Below are positions 9,255 to 17,733 of a stretch of DNA of 64,000 nucleotides, piece after piece. The notes beneath the pieces were generated by a model that worked only from the letters and a program-made list of their open reading frames with translations, made no database searches and was not told where the DNA came from. Numbering within the stretch: the stretch's first letter is position 1; every line of letters begins with the position of its first letter. The position numbers and the translations under genes are program-made. The DNA lies in contig NZ_MOAL01000001.1 in the NCBI RefSeq assembly GCF_003731765.1, positions 620,001 to 684,000 of the forward strand, in the 5' to 3' direction. This stretch comes from Pseudomonas chlororaphis. Lineage in GTDB: Bacteria > Pseudomonadota > Gammaproteobacteria > Pseudomonadales > Pseudomonadaceae.

Positions 9255-10948
9255 ACACCCTGCGCACCTTTATCCAACTGGCCTCGCCGTTCTGGCGCAG
9301 TCGTCGGCAGTGGGTGGCCTGGCTGTTGCTGGCCAGCGTGCTGGGCATGGGCTTGCTGATCGTGCAGATCAATGTCTGGATCAACAGCTGGAGCAAGACC
9401 TTCTACGACACCCTCGGCGAGTTCAACACCGACGCCCTGTATCGCCTGATGGGCCAGTACGTGATGTACCTCGCGCTGTTCGTGCTGATCGCGGTGTACA
9501 AGGACTGGCTGCACAAGGCCCTGGTGCTGCGCTGGCGCCAGAGCATGACCGAGCAGATGATCGGCCGCTGGCTCGACGACCACGCCTTCTACCGCATGGG
9601 CCACAGTGGCGAGCCGGACAACCCCGACCAGCGCATCGCCGAGGACATCAGGCTGCTGGTGGTCAGCAGCCTCAACCTGCTGGTGTCCTTTATCAGCAAC
9701 TTCGCCCAGGCCGGGGCCTTTCTCGGCATCCTCTGGCAGCTCTCGGGCACCCAGACCTTCAGCCTCTGGGGCTACAGCCTGACCCTGGACGGTTACCTGG
9801 TGTGGATCGCCGTGCTCTACACCCTGATCGGCACCGGCGTGACCCACTGGATCGGCAACCCCCTGCACCGCCTGAGCTACGAAGAACAGCACCGCGAGGC
9901 CAACCTGCGGGCCGACCTGCTGCGCAAGCGCGACAACGCCGAGCAGATCGCCCTGTACCGCGGCGAAGCCCTGGAAGAGCGCCAGCTCAAGGCGCGCTTC
10001 GAGCGCATCGCCGAGAACTGGCGGGCCCTGATGAACCGCGAGCGCGACCTGAACTTCTTCGTGGTCAGCTATGACCGGCTGAGCCTGATCATCCCGGTGT
10101 TCGCCGCCTTGCCGGCGTTCCTCGCCAAGACCATCACCTTGGGCGGCCTGATGCAGATCCGCAGCGCCTTTGGCGCGGTGCAAAAATCCCTCAGTTGGTT
10201 CATCAGCGCCTACCGCCTGATCATGGACTGGAGCGCCACGGTGGAACGTCTGGGCCAGTTCAAGAAAGCCCTGGACCAGGCCCACCAACAACGCCCGCAC
10301 CCGGTCAGCGGCGACACCCTGGAACTGCGCGGGGCGTCGGTGTTGTTGCCGGACCAGCAGGTGCTGCTCAAGGACATCGACCTGCGCCTGGACGCCGGGC
10401 AATGGCTGCGCCTGGCCGGGCCCAGCGGCCTGGGCAAGTCCACCTTGTTGCGCACCCTGGGTGGGGTTTGGCCGTTCCATCGCGGGCACTGGCAGTTGCC
10501 ACCGGGCACCAGCCTGCTGTTGCCGCAAAAGGCCTACATCGCCAGCGGTCGCCTGGATCGATTGCTGGCCTACCCGGCCCTGGATGTGCCTGAGCAGCCC
10601 GCGCTGGAACAGGCCCTGGACGATGTCGGCCTGGGCTGGCTCAAAGACAAGCTGCAACGGGACGCCGAATGGGCTCGTGAACTGTCCGGCGGCGAACAAC
10701 AGCGTCTGGCCTTTGCCCGGGCCCTGCTGTATTGCCCAGACACCCTGTACCTGGACGAGGCCACCAGCCAACTGGACGAACATTCGGCCCAGCACATGCT
10801 CAACCTGATCCGCCAACGCCTGCCGGCGTGCCGGGTGATCGGCATCAGCCACCAGCCCGGGGTGCAGCACCTGTTCGAACACACCCTGGCGCTGCACGCG
10901 CACCAGGCGAATGCCACAACACCGCCGCCACAGTTGCAGCCAGCCTGA
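9251..10948 (+). CDS. SbmA/BacA-like membrane domain fused to ABC ATPase (YddA/FusD-like)
   Basis: 565 residues. The first about 330 hold the six-helix SbmA/BacA-type membrane domain (helices near residues 17-37, 70-90, 150-170, 185-205 and around 275-300). The ATPase follows with Walker A GPSGLGKST (about residue 390), signature LSGGEQQRLAFARAL and Walker B TLYLDEATSQLD. E. coli YddA and Pectobacterium FusD have this architecture and sit beside a TonB-dependent receptor and an M16 protease. The start overlaps the protease stop by 4 bp. Likely role: moving peptide fragments or the released cofactor across the inner membrane. The direction of transport is not evident from the sequence. Confidence 0.85.
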   Translation: MNTLRTFIQLASPFWRSRRQWVAWLLLASVLGMGLLIVQINVWINSWSKTFYDTLGEFNTDALYRLMGQYVMYLALFVLIAVYKDWLHKALVLRWRQSMTEQMIGRWLDDHAFYRMGHSGEPDNPDQRIAEDIRLLVVSSLNLLVSFISNFAQAGAFLGILWQLSGTQTFSLWGYSLTLDGYLVWIAVLYTLIGTGVTHWIGNPLHRLSYEEQHREANLRADLLRKRDNAEQIALYRGEALEERQLKARFERIAENWRALMNRERDLNFFVVSYDRLSLIIPVFAALPAFLAKTITLGGLMQIRSAFGAVQKSLSWFISAYRLIMDWSATVERLGQFKKALDQAHQQRPHPVSGDTLELRGASVLLPDQQVLLKDIDLRLDAGQWLRLAGPSGLGKSTLLRTLGGVWPFHRGHWQLPPGTSLLLPQKAYIASGRLDRLLAYPALDVPEQPALEQALDDVGLGWLKDKLQRDAEWARELSGGEQQRLAFARALLYCPDTLYLDEATSQLDEHSAQHMLNLIRQRLPACRVIGISHQPGVQHLFEHTLALHAHQANATTPPPQLQPA

Positions 10949-10963
10949 GTTGAAGGGCGAAAC

Positions 10964-11000
10964 AAAAAGGGCCTGTCGATCACTCGACAGGCCCTTTTGC
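10964..11000. terminator. bidirectional Rho-independent terminator between convergent operons
   Basis: A perfect stem (AAAAGGGCCTGTCGA against TCGACAGGCCCTTTT) with a 4-nt loop and T-runs on both strands. It ends the iron-uptake operon on the plus strand and the pectin operon on the minus strand. Confidence 0.92.
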
Positions 11001-11017
11001 TTTAACGGTGCAGAGGT

Positions 11018-12838
11018 TTAAGGCTGCGGCGCCGGTTCTACGTCGGTGAACGTCAAGCCCTGGCTACCGCTGATTTGCCAGGGGTTGTCGCTGCCATGCT
11101 GGGTGAAGGTGATGTGGCTGAAGCTGGAGTCTTTCAGGCCGTCGATCTTGGCCTTGGCCGGGCCGATAAAGCGTACGCGCTGGAAGTCCAGGCCCTGGTG
11201 GTAGGCACCGTGGGCGCTGTCACCCTTGACCTCGATCGCCGACACTTTGGCGCTTTCCACTGTCACGTCGCTGACCCGGATGTCCCGGAACTGGCCGGGT
11301 ACGGTGGAGCGCTGGTAGTCGAGTTTGGCGTTGGGGTCGTTGTAGTCGAGGGTGAAGATGAACGCTTGCTTGACGGTGTTGCGGATCGCCGAGTCGCGGA
11401 AGGTGACGTTACGCGCACCGCCATCCATGAAGTTGGTGCTCTTCATGCGCAGGCCGGCGTCGGTGCCGTCGGAAACGTTGTCTTCCGCCAGGATGTTCTG
11501 GATCCAGGCGCCAGTGTGGCTGCCGGCGACGACCATGCCATGGCCCTTACGGAAGAAGTTGTTGAAGATCCACGCGTCTTCCTGGGGTTTCTGTTTCACC
11601 GCTTCGGCACCGGTGCCGGCGGCGAAGTTGACGCAGTCGTCCCCGGTGTTGAAGAAGTTGTTGAAGACCATCGCGCCCTTGCTGTTGGCGAATTCGATGC
11701 CATCGCCGTTGTTGGCGTCGTAGGTCTTGTGGGTGGTGTTGGCCATGACCACGTTTTCGGTTTCCAGGTTCATGATCCCGTGGTACGCCGGGTTGAGCAC
11801 AGTGAAGCCGCCGTAGAACACATTCTTCACGTCACGCAGGGTGATCAGCGAGGAGCGCATCTGGCCGTAGGCGTCCTTGACGTTCACCCCGCGGGCCACG
11901 GCTTGCTCGACCTGGGCCTTGGCCAGGATGCCGTCCTGCATGTAGCGGGTGTTGTCGCTGGGCAGGTAGAACGGCAGCGAGCGGCCCAGTTCATCCTTGA
12001 CGTCGGCCTGGCGTTTCCAGCCGTTGCCGTCGATGGTGCCCTTGCCGACGATGCGGATGTTCTCGAATTTCTGGTGTTGTTTCGGGTCGCGCGGCAAGGC
12101 GTTGATCAGCGAGGCCGGGCGCACGGTGGTCGAGTACGGGTACTGGATGTAGCCCGCCAGCGGGTAGTCCTCGGCACGCTCGGAGCCGAGCAGGGTCGCG
12201 CCCTCGGCGATTTCCAGGGTCATGTTGCTCTTGAGGTAGAGCGAGCCGCTTTTGTACGTGCCCTTGGGCAGCAGCACTTTGCAGCCGGCGGTGCAGGCGT
12301 CGATGGCGTTCTGGATCGCCACGGTATCGAGGCTGCTGCCATCGCCCTTGGCGCCGTACTTCTTCACATCGAACAACGCCGGGACCTTGGTGGTGCGTTG
12401 CACCACCACCGGGCTGTCGGCGGACTCCTTGCCGTTGCCGTCCACCGAACGCACGGTGAAGCGGTACTCGGTGTCCGGCTTGAGGCCTTGGGCGGTGTAG
12501 CTGTGGATGCCGATGCGGTAGTGGAAGTTGGCCTTGTCCTGCTCGTAGAAATGATTGATGTAGGGCTTGGCCGGCGACACGGCGTCGTTGTTGCCATTGG
12601 CGCTGCCCAGCAGGGTGCCGTTGACGTAGACCCGATAATCCTTGATCGCGGCGTGGTCGGCGGGTTTTTCCCAGACCAGGATGATCTGCTGATCATCGAA
12701 GGCCAGGGTCGGCACCTGCACCTTGGTCGGGGCTTCCAGGGCCCACAACGGCAGGCTGCAGCCCAAGGCCAGGGCAGCCACCACTGAACGGGCCAAGGGG
12801 TGTTTAGGCAGAGCGACATCAGGGTTTTGATACGGCAT
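11018..12838 (-). CDS. pehX: exo-polygalacturonase (GH28) with N-terminal fibronectin III domain
   Basis: 606 residues from the ATG at 12838. AGGA lies 7 nt upstream of this codon, while the upstream in-frame ATG at 12868 has no comparable site. A signal peptide ends near PLWALEA (about 32). A fibronectin III-like domain covers about 35-130, then a GH28 right-handed beta-helix. Catalytic motifs are N-G-D-G (about 378), G-D-D-C (about 399), G-H-G (about 431) and R-M-K (about 463). Length and layout match exo-poly-alpha-D-galacturonosidase PehX of soft-rot bacteria, which releases digalacturonate from the non-reducing end of pectate. It is the last gene of the minus-strand operon. Confidence 0.87.
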   Translation of the reverse strand: MPYQNPDVALPKHPLARSVVAALALGCSLPLWALEAPTKVQVPTLAFDDQQIILVWEKPADHAAIKDYRVYVNGTLLGSANGNNDAVSPAKPYINHFYEQDKANFHYRIGIHSYTAQGLKPDTEYRFTVRSVDGNGKESADSPVVVQRTTKVPALFDVKKYGAKGDGSSLDTVAIQNAIDACTAGCKVLLPKGTYKSGSLYLKSNMTLEIAEGATLLGSERAEDYPLAGYIQYPYSTTVRPASLINALPRDPKQHQKFENIRIVGKGTIDGNGWKRQADVKDELGRSLPFYLPSDNTRYMQDGILAKAQVEQAVARGVNVKDAYGQMRSSLITLRDVKNVFYGGFTVLNPAYHGIMNLETENVVMANTTHKTYDANNGDGIEFANSKGAMVFNNFFNTGDDCVNFAAGTGAEAVKQKPQEDAWIFNNFFRKGHGMVVAGSHTGAWIQNILAEDNVSDGTDAGLRMKSTNFMDGGARNVTFRDSAIRNTVKQAFIFTLDYNDPNAKLDYQRSTVPGQFRDIRVSDVTVESAKVSAIEVKGDSAHGAYHQGLDFQRVRFIGPAKAKIDGLKDSSFSHITFTQHGSDNPWQISGSQGLTFTDVEPAPQP

Positions 12839-12848
12839 CTTGTTTTCC

Positions 12849-12856
12849 TTGTTTTT
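12849..12856 (-). promoter_or_regulatory. Crc/Hfq-type catabolite repression motif in the pehX leader
   Basis: On the minus strand the leader reads AAAAACAAGGAAAACAAG just before the ATG at 12838. It contains AAAAACAA, an exact AANAANAA, immediately next to the AGGA ribosome-binding site. This is the arrangement bound by Hfq/Crc in pseudomonads to block translation when preferred carbon sources are present. Confidence 0.5.
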
Positions 12857-12892
12857 GCCAGTCATCACGCCGGGACGGCTGAACCCGAAGGT

Positions 12893-13261
12893 TCAGGCCG
12901 AGAGCCCGGCCTCTTCGAGGTATTGGCTGCGGTTGACGAAGGTCTCGCGCGGCATTTCCCTCACATCCATGGACAGGGCCTCGACGTCCGGCAGCAAGGC
13001 TACCAGGGCGGCCAGGGTGGCCGAAGCGAGGCTGCGTTGTTGCTCGGCGCTGCGGCCACTGAACAGGTAGAGCGCGACGTGGACAAAGTCATCCTGGGTC
13101 GCGCCGCAGCGGTAATGGGTGAAGCCGTTCAGGCGCACCTTGATGTCGCCCGGCTTGAACACGCCGAAGGCGTCCAGGGCATCGTGAACGGCGGCCAGCA
13201 GGGTCTGCTCGCCGACCCGTGCGGCCAGGGTATTGGGGCAATCGATGATGCAATGGGGCAT
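12893..13261 (-). CDS. CHMI-type tautomerase (5-carboxymethyl-2-hydroxymuconate isomerase family)
   Basis: 122 residues, the normal length for the family. The protein begins Met-Pro-His-Cys, so removal of Met exposes Pro2, the catalytic base of tautomerase-superfamily enzymes. The core matches the 5-carboxymethyl-2-hydroxymuconate delta-isomerase family (GDIKVRLNGFTHY; FVHVALYLFSGR). That enzyme normally works in homoprotocatechuate breakdown, but no other hpa gene is near. The gene lies between the chemoreceptor and pehX in the pectin operon, so a keto-enol step on a uronate intermediate is more likely. That role is inference. Confidence 0.75.
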   Translation of the reverse strand: MPHCIIDCPNTLAARVGEQTLLAAVHDALDAFGVFKPGDIKVRLNGFTHYRCGATQDDFVHVALYLFSGRSAEQQRSLASATLAALVALLPDVEALSMDVREMPRETFVNRSQYLEEAGLSA

Positions 13262-13287
13262 GGCTGGGTTCCTTCAGTGGGTCGGTG

Positions 13288-14901
13288 TCAAAGGCGAAAG
13301 CGCGCCACGGATTCACGCAGCTCATCCGCCAGGCGTTCCAGGGAATGCACATTGCCGTGGGCCGCGCGCACCGAACTGGCGGACTCTTCAACGCGGTTGG
13401 CAATGCTCTCGATGTTCTGCGCGACGCTGGCGCTGGCCTGGCTTTGCTCGGCCGTGGAGCTGGCCACTTCCCGCACCTGAACCAGGGTCAGTGAGGCGCC
13501 GCTGTTGATCTCTCGCAGCGCACCGGCGGCCTGTTCGGCCAGAGCCACGCCAATCGCCACCTGCGGGGTGACGGCGGTCATGCCCTCGACCACCGAACCG
13601 GTGTCGATCTGGATCGAGCTGATCATGCGGGTGATGTCCTGCGTTGCCAGAGCAGTGCGCTGGGCCAGTTGCCGAACTTCGTCGGCCACCACTGCAAACC
13701 CTCGCCCCTGCTCCCCGGCCCGCGCCGCCTCGATGGCCGCATTGAGCGCCAGCAAGTTGGTCTGGCTGGCGATGTCGCTGATGGCGCTGGCGATGCCGTC
13801 GATTTCATGGGTGCGCTTGACCAGCCCAGCGATACGCACCGAGGCGTCTTCGACCTGGGCCGAGACTTGCTGGATGGCCCCCGCCGCCTGGTGCACCAAT
13901 TGCTCGCCGTCGGCGGCCAATTGCGCCGAGCGCGCGGAGTTGGTTTCGGTCTCGCGGGCGCTGAAGGATATGTGGTCGATGGTCACCGACATCTGTTCGA
14001 TGGCGGCTGCGGTGGCGGTGGTGGCTTCGGAGGTTTGCTGGGAAGCGCTGTCGATCCTCAGCATTTGCCCGGTGAGGCCGGTGGCCGCTTCACCCAGCAG
14101 GCCGGAGCCGTTCTGGATACCGACAATCATCTCGCGCAGGCTGGTCTGCATGGTGGCCACGGCCGCCAGCAGGCTTTGCGGGCCAAAGCGCCCGAGCACC
14201 GGCCGGCTCAGGTCACCGGCGGCAATCGCCCGGGCCACTTCGGTGGCGTAGGCCGGCTCGCCCCCCAGGCTGCGGTAAATGCTGCGGGACATGCTCAGCG
14301 CCAGCGCCGTGGTGACCAGCACCACCAACAGCCCGACCCCAAGGAACTGCCAGGCCAGGCGCCAGAATGCGGCATCGATGTCATCGACAAAAATGCCGAA
14401 ACCCACCAGCCAGTTCCAACCGTCAATCTTGGTGATGCCATTGATCTTGGGCACCGGTTGCTCGGCGCCCGGGTATTTGGCCAAGTCGTCGAAATAGGCG
14501 AAATGGGTGTTTTTCAGGCCATCCAGGTAGCCCTGCCACTTGGTCCGGCCGTCGGGCAGGGTCACGCCGACATCCACCTTGCCGATCACCTCGGGGTTGG
14601 GGTGGACCAGGCCCAGGGCATCCACGGTGCGGGCCCAAAGGTAGGCTTTCTTGCCGTCACGCAGGCTGGACAAGGCTTCGATGGCCTTGGCCTGGGCGGC
14701 CTCGCGAGTGAGGGTCCCACGCTGTTCCTGCGCCTGGTAATAAGCCACTTGCTGCGCGGCCAGATTGAGCACGGTGTAGATCTCGCCGCGCTTGTTTTCC
14801 AACATGTTCGAGCGCAGCGCGCTCAAGCCGAACCCGGCCACCAACAGCAGGCCAAGCACGGTGCAAAAGACCATAAGCGTGAGTCGATGATGAAGCTTCA
14901 T
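13288..14901 (-). CDS. methyl-accepting chemotaxis protein with sCache_2 sensor domain
   Basis: 537 residues from the ATG at 14901, which has AGGAAGG about 6 nt upstream. In-frame codons further upstream lack this. A membrane helix at about 8-28 is followed by a periplasmic single-Cache domain to about 185 ([33 protein letters not shown] run), a second helix at about 188-212, HAMP, and the signalling hairpin with the conserved tip [20 protein letters not shown]. There is no C-terminal CheR-tethering pentapeptide. Position inside the pectin/uronate operon suggests it senses galacturonate or a related acid. The ligand is inferred from context only. Confidence 0.85.
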   Translation of the reverse strand: MKLHHRLTLMVFCTVLGLLLVAGFGLSALRSNMLENKRGEIYTVLNLAAQQVAYYQAQEQRGTLTREAAQAKAIEALSSLRDGKKAYLWARTVDALGLVHPNPEVIGKVDVGVTLPDGRTKWQGYLDGLKNTHFAYFDDLAKYPGAEQPVPKINGITKIDGWNWLVGFGIFVDDIDAAFWRLAWQFLGVGLLVVLVTTALALSMSRSIYRSLGGEPAYATEVARAIAAGDLSRPVLGRFGPQSLLAAVATMQTSLREMIVGIQNGSGLLGEAATGLTGQMLRIDSASQQTSEATTATAAAIEQMSVTIDHISFSARETETNSARSAQLAADGEQLVHQAAGAIQQVSAQVEDASVRIAGLVKRTHEIDGIASAISDIASQTNLLALNAAIEAARAGEQGRGFAVVADEVRQLAQRTALATQDITRMISSIQIDTGSVVEGMTAVTPQVAIGVALAEQAAGALREINSGASLTLVQVREVASSTAEQSQASASVAQNIESIANRVEESASSVRAAHGNVHSLERLADELRESVARFRL

Positions 14902-14954
14902 TAACGCCTTCCTATTGCGTTGTACCTGGCTCATCCCCTGATCCCGGAAACGTC

Positions 14955-14978
14955 TGCGGCGCTCCAAGGAGCGCCGCA
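14955..14978 (-). terminator. GC-rich hairpin between kdgD and the chemoreceptor gene
   Basis: TGCGGCGCTCC and GGAGCGCCGCA form a perfect 11-bp stem with a 2-nt loop just after the kdgD stop. On the minus strand only a short mixed tract (GACGTTTCC) follows, so it may be a partial terminator or an mRNA-stabilising hairpin that lowers expression of the downstream genes. Confidence 0.5.
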
Positions 14979-14988
14979 GGCATCGGGC

Positions 14989-15900
14989 TTACTGAGCGCC
15001 CAGGGCTTTGATCAGTACGTCCAGTTGTTCCATTTCATCGGGCAACAGGTCGGTCAGCGGCGCCCGTACCGGGCCGGCGTCGTGGCCCACCAGGCGCGCA
15101 CCGGCCTTGACGATGCTCACGCCATAGCCTTCGCAACGGTTGCGAATGGCCAGGTATGGCAGGAAGAAATCGTCGATCAGACGGCCCACGGTGGCGTGGT
15201 CGTCGGCGGCCACGGCGCGGTAGAAGTCCATGGCGGTCTTGGGGATGAAGTTGAACACCGCCGAGGAGTAGACCGGCACGCCCAGGGCCTTGTAGGCCGC
15301 GGCATAGACTTCGGCCGTCGGCAGACCGCCGAGGTAGGTCAGGCGATCACCCAGGCGACGACGGATCGAGACCATGGATTCAACCTCACCGATGCCGTCC
15401 TTGAAGCCGATCAGGTTCGGGCAGCGTTCAGCCAGCACTTCCAGGCTGTCGGCGTCGAGGCGGCAGAGGTTGCGGTTGTACACCACCACGCCGAAGTCCA
15501 CCGACTTGCACACCTGCTCAACGTGGGCCACCAGGCCTTTCTGGCTGGCTTCGGTGAGGTAGTGCGGCATCAGCAGGATGCCCGCAGCGCCCAGACGCTC
15601 GGCTTCCTGAGCGTAGGCGATGGCCTGGCGAGTCGGGCCGCCGGCACCGGCGAGGATTGGCACCTGGCCTTTGCAGGTGTCGACCGCCGTCTTGATGATC
15701 TGGGTGTATTCGTCGCGCTCCAGGGAGAAGAACTCCCCGGTGCCGCCGGCGGCGAACAGTGCGCTGGCGCCGTAAGGGGCCAGCCACTCGAGACGACGGG
15801 CGTAGGTGTCGGCGCGGAAATCCCCCGCCGCGTCAAAGTCGGTGATGGGGAACGACAGCAAGCCGGAAGACAGGACGGATTTTAATTCTTGTGGAGTCAT
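14989..15900 (-). CDS. kdgD: 5-dehydro-4-deoxyglucarate dehydratase
   Basis: 303 residues from the ATG at 15900 (GAGG 10 nt upstream), exactly the usual KdgD length. A TTG three codons upstream is less likely. It is a DHDPS/NAL-family TIM barrel with G-G-T-G-E at 52-56, Tyr141 (VVYNRN) and the Schiff-base Lys167 in IGFKDGIGE. The known reaction is dehydration and decarboxylation of 5-keto-4-deoxyglucarate to alpha-ketoglutarate semialdehyde. It completes the oxidative uronate route with udh, the SMP-30 lactonase and the enolase-superfamily enzyme. A copy of the shared operator lies at 15947-15963. The semialdehyde dehydrogenase needed next is not in the window. Confidence 0.92.
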   Translation of the reverse strand: MTPQELKSVLSSGLLSFPITDFDAAGDFRADTYARRLEWLAPYGASALFAAGGTGEFFSLERDEYTQIIKTAVDTCKGQVPILAGAGGPTRQAIAYAQEAERLGAAGILLMPHYLTEASQKGLVAHVEQVCKSVDFGVVVYNRNLCRLDADSLEVLAERCPNLIGFKDGIGEVESMVSIRRRLGDRLTYLGGLPTAEVYAAAYKALGVPVYSSAVFNFIPKTAMDFYRAVAADDHATVGRLIDDFFLPYLAIRNRCEGYGVSIVKAGARLVGHDAGPVRAPLTDLLPDEMEQLDVLIKALGAQ

Positions 15901-15946
15901 GGTTCGCAAACCTCGAGCCGAAAAGTGAGAGGAGATACCTTAAGAG

Positions 15947-15963
15947 GTACGTCATCGTACAAC
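15947..15963 (-). promoter_or_regulatory. GntR-type operator upstream of kdgD
   Basis: On the minus strand this reads GTTGTACGATGACGTAC, about 47 bp before the kdgD start. It shares the core GTTGTACGAYRAC with the copies at 16083, 24379, 24571 and 28103. The inner GT-N3-AC spacing is that of FadR-subfamily operators. Confidence 0.72.
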
Positions 15964-16047
15964 TAAACTTTGAAGAGGGCCATGCTCAATGTGCTTTTTT
16001 GGTGCACAAAGCTTAAATACTTGGGTAATACTGGGGTTAGGCTGCGC

Positions 16048-16073
16048 TATGGGCCCCTTCTGGGCGGCCCATA
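16048..16073. other. inverted repeat between the ABC transporter operon and kdgD
   Basis: TATGGGCC and GGCCCATA pair across a 10-nt loop just downstream of the last ABC gene on the minus strand. No U-rich tract follows, so it is either a weak terminator separating the transporter genes from kdgD or an mRNA 3'-end stabiliser. Confidence 0.45.
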
Positions 16074-16082
16074 ACAGCCCTA

Positions 16083-16095
16083 GTTGTACGACAAC
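16083..16095. promoter_or_regulatory. GntR-type operator between the ABC operon and kdgD
   Basis: GTTGTACGACAAC has perfect GTTGT/ACAAC arms around a 3-nt centre and is identical to the site upstream of the regulator gene at 28103. It begins directly after the stop codon of the upstream ATPase gene. Together with the copy at 15947 it gives kdgD and the genes beyond it their own regulated promoter region. Confidence 0.68.
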
Positions 16096-16872
16096 CTAGC
16101 TGGCGAGTTTACGCTCGGACTCTTGGCTGAAGTCACGGCTGGCCTGCACCAGCATCTTGGTATAGGCGTGGGCGGCCAGGTTCTGGCTCAGCGCCTGGCT
16201 GTCCAGCAACTCGACGATCTTGCCCTGCTGCATCACCGCCACCCGGTCACACAGGTGAGTCACCACGCCCAGGTCGTGGGTCACCATCAGGTAAGTGAGC
16301 TTCTCACGTTGGCGCAGGTCCGCCAGCAGGTTGAGGATCTCCGCCTGCACCGACACGTCCAGGGCCGAGGTCGGCTCATCCAGCAGCAAGACCCGCGGTT
16401 CGAGGATCAGCGCCCGGGCAATCGCTACGCGCTGGCGCTGGCCACCGGACAACTGGTGCGGGTAGCGGTAGCGGAAACTGTCGTTGAGGCCGACCTTGAG
16501 CAGGATTTCGTTGATCCGGTCGTCCTTGTCCTGGATGCCGTGGATGATCAGCGGCTCGCGCAAGGCGGTGTCGATGGTGTGGCGCGGGTGCAGGGAACCG
16601 TAGGGGTCCTGGAAGACCATCTGCACCTTGCGAAAGTGTTCCTTGGGAATCTTGTGCTGCAGGGGCGCGCCGGCAATGCTCAGCTCGCCGCTCCAGTGCC
16701 GGTACTGCCCGGCCAGGCAGCGCAGCACGGTGGTCTTGCCCGAACCGGACTCCCCCACCAGGCCGAAGGATTCGCCGTCGGCGACGCTCAGGCTGACATC
16801 GTGCAGCACCTGGTTGAGGGCCGGGCCGGCGCCGAAGCTGAGGTTCAGCGCGTGTGCTTGGATCATGGGCAT
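16096..16872 (-). CDS. Dpp/Opp-type ABC transporter ATPase (second ATPase)
   Basis: 258 residues. Walker A is GESGSGKTT (about 40-48), the signature is QLSGGQRQRVAIARAL, Walker B is VLLLDEPTSALD and the switch His is in VTHDLG. It has the DppF/OppF-type layout with the conserved FQDPYGSLHPR run after the Q-loop. It pairs with the ATPase encoded 10 bp upstream (16883-17722) to power the two permeases of this locus. The dipeptide/oligopeptide family also carries nickel, opines and oligosaccharides. Here the neighbours point to galacturonides or hexuronates, which is inference. Confidence 0.88.
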   Translation of the reverse strand: MPMIQAHALNLSFGAGPALNQVLHDVSLSVADGESFGLVGESGSGKTTVLRCLAGQYRHWSGELSIAGAPLQHKIPKEHFRKVQMVFQDPYGSLHPRHTIDTALREPLIIHGIQDKDDRINEILLKVGLNDSFRYRYPHQLSGGQRQRVAIARALILEPRVLLLDEPTSALDVSVQAEILNLLADLRQREKLTYLMVTHDLGVVTHLCDRVAVMQQGKIVELLDSQALSQNLAAHAYTKMLVQASRDFSQESERKLAS

Positions 16873-16882
16873 GGTCGGTTCC

Positions 16883-17722
16883 TCAGGAAGTCAGCCAGAG
16901 TGGATCGCGCTGCAGCACCGGCAGGCGCTCGCGGCGGTTGTCCATGCTCGGCAGCGCGGCCAGCAGGCCACGGGTATAGGGATGTTGGGCGTGTTGCAGG
17001 TCGCAGGCAGCGAGGGATTCCACCACCCGCCCGGCGTACATCACCAGCACCCGGTCGCAGTAGTTGCGCACCAGGTTGAGGTCGTGGCTGACGAAGATCA
17101 GCCCCAGTTCCTGCTGCTCCACCAGCTCTTCAAGCACGCTGAGCACCTGCTGGCGCACAGACACGTCGAGGGCCGAGGTCGGCTCGTCGGCGATGATCAC
17201 TTCCGGGCGGGTGATGACCATCATGGCGATCATGATGCGCTGGCCCATGCCGCCGGAGACTTCGTGGGGGTACAGGTTATAGACCCGTTTCGGATCGCGG
17301 ATATGCACTTTTTCGAGCATTTCCATGACCCGCTCGCGGGCATCGCTGCGGCTGGCCTTGTGGTGGGCCAGGTAGGCTTCGGCGATCTGGTCGCCGACCT
17401 TGACCACCGGGTTCAGCGAGTATTTCGGGTCTTGCATGATCATCGAGATGCGCTGGCCGCGAATCTTCTGCATGGCCTTTTCACCGGCCGAAAGCAGGTC
17501 GATGTCACCGAACTGCATGGCCTTGGCGGTGATCTTGGCGCTGGCCGGGTGCAGCTTCAGCAAGCTGCGACCGACCGTGGACTTGCCCGAGCCGGACTCG
17601 CCGACGATGGCGAGCTTTTCCCGACCCAGGGTGAAGGACACATCACGCACTGCGTGGGTTTCTTTCTGACCGTTGACGAAGCGCACGTTGAGGCCTTCGA
17701 CATTCAATTTGATGGCAGACAT
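16883..17722 (-). CDS. Dpp/Opp-type ABC transporter ATPase (first ATPase)
   Basis: 279 residues. Walker A is GESGSGKST (about 39-47), the signature is VSGGMGQRIMIAMMV (a Met for the usual Gln in GGxxQR) and Walker B is VIIADEPTSALD. This is the DppD/OppD-type subunit. Its stop lies 10 bp before the second ATPase and its start 12 bp after the permease gene, so all are in one operon. It couples ATP hydrolysis to import through the DppB/DppC-type permeases. Confidence 0.88.
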   Translation of the reverse strand: MSAIKLNVEGLNVRFVNGQKETHAVRDVSFTLGREKLAIVGESGSGKSTVGRSLLKLHPASAKITAKAMQFGDIDLLSAGEKAMQKIRGQRISMIMQDPKYSLNPVVKVGDQIAEAYLAHHKASRSDARERVMEMLEKVHIRDPKRVYNLYPHEVSGGMGQRIMIAMMVITRPEVIIADEPTSALDVSVRQQVLSVLEELVEQQELGLIFVSHDLNLVRNYCDRVLVMYAGRVVESLAACDLQHAQHPYTRGLLAALPSMDNRRERLPVLQRDPLWLTS

Positions 17723-17733
17723 AAAGCCTCCGG

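Noticed and set aside
11075..12787. 570-codon frame antisense to pehX
   Set aside because: The minus-strand product carries all four GH28 motifs, while the plus frame has none.
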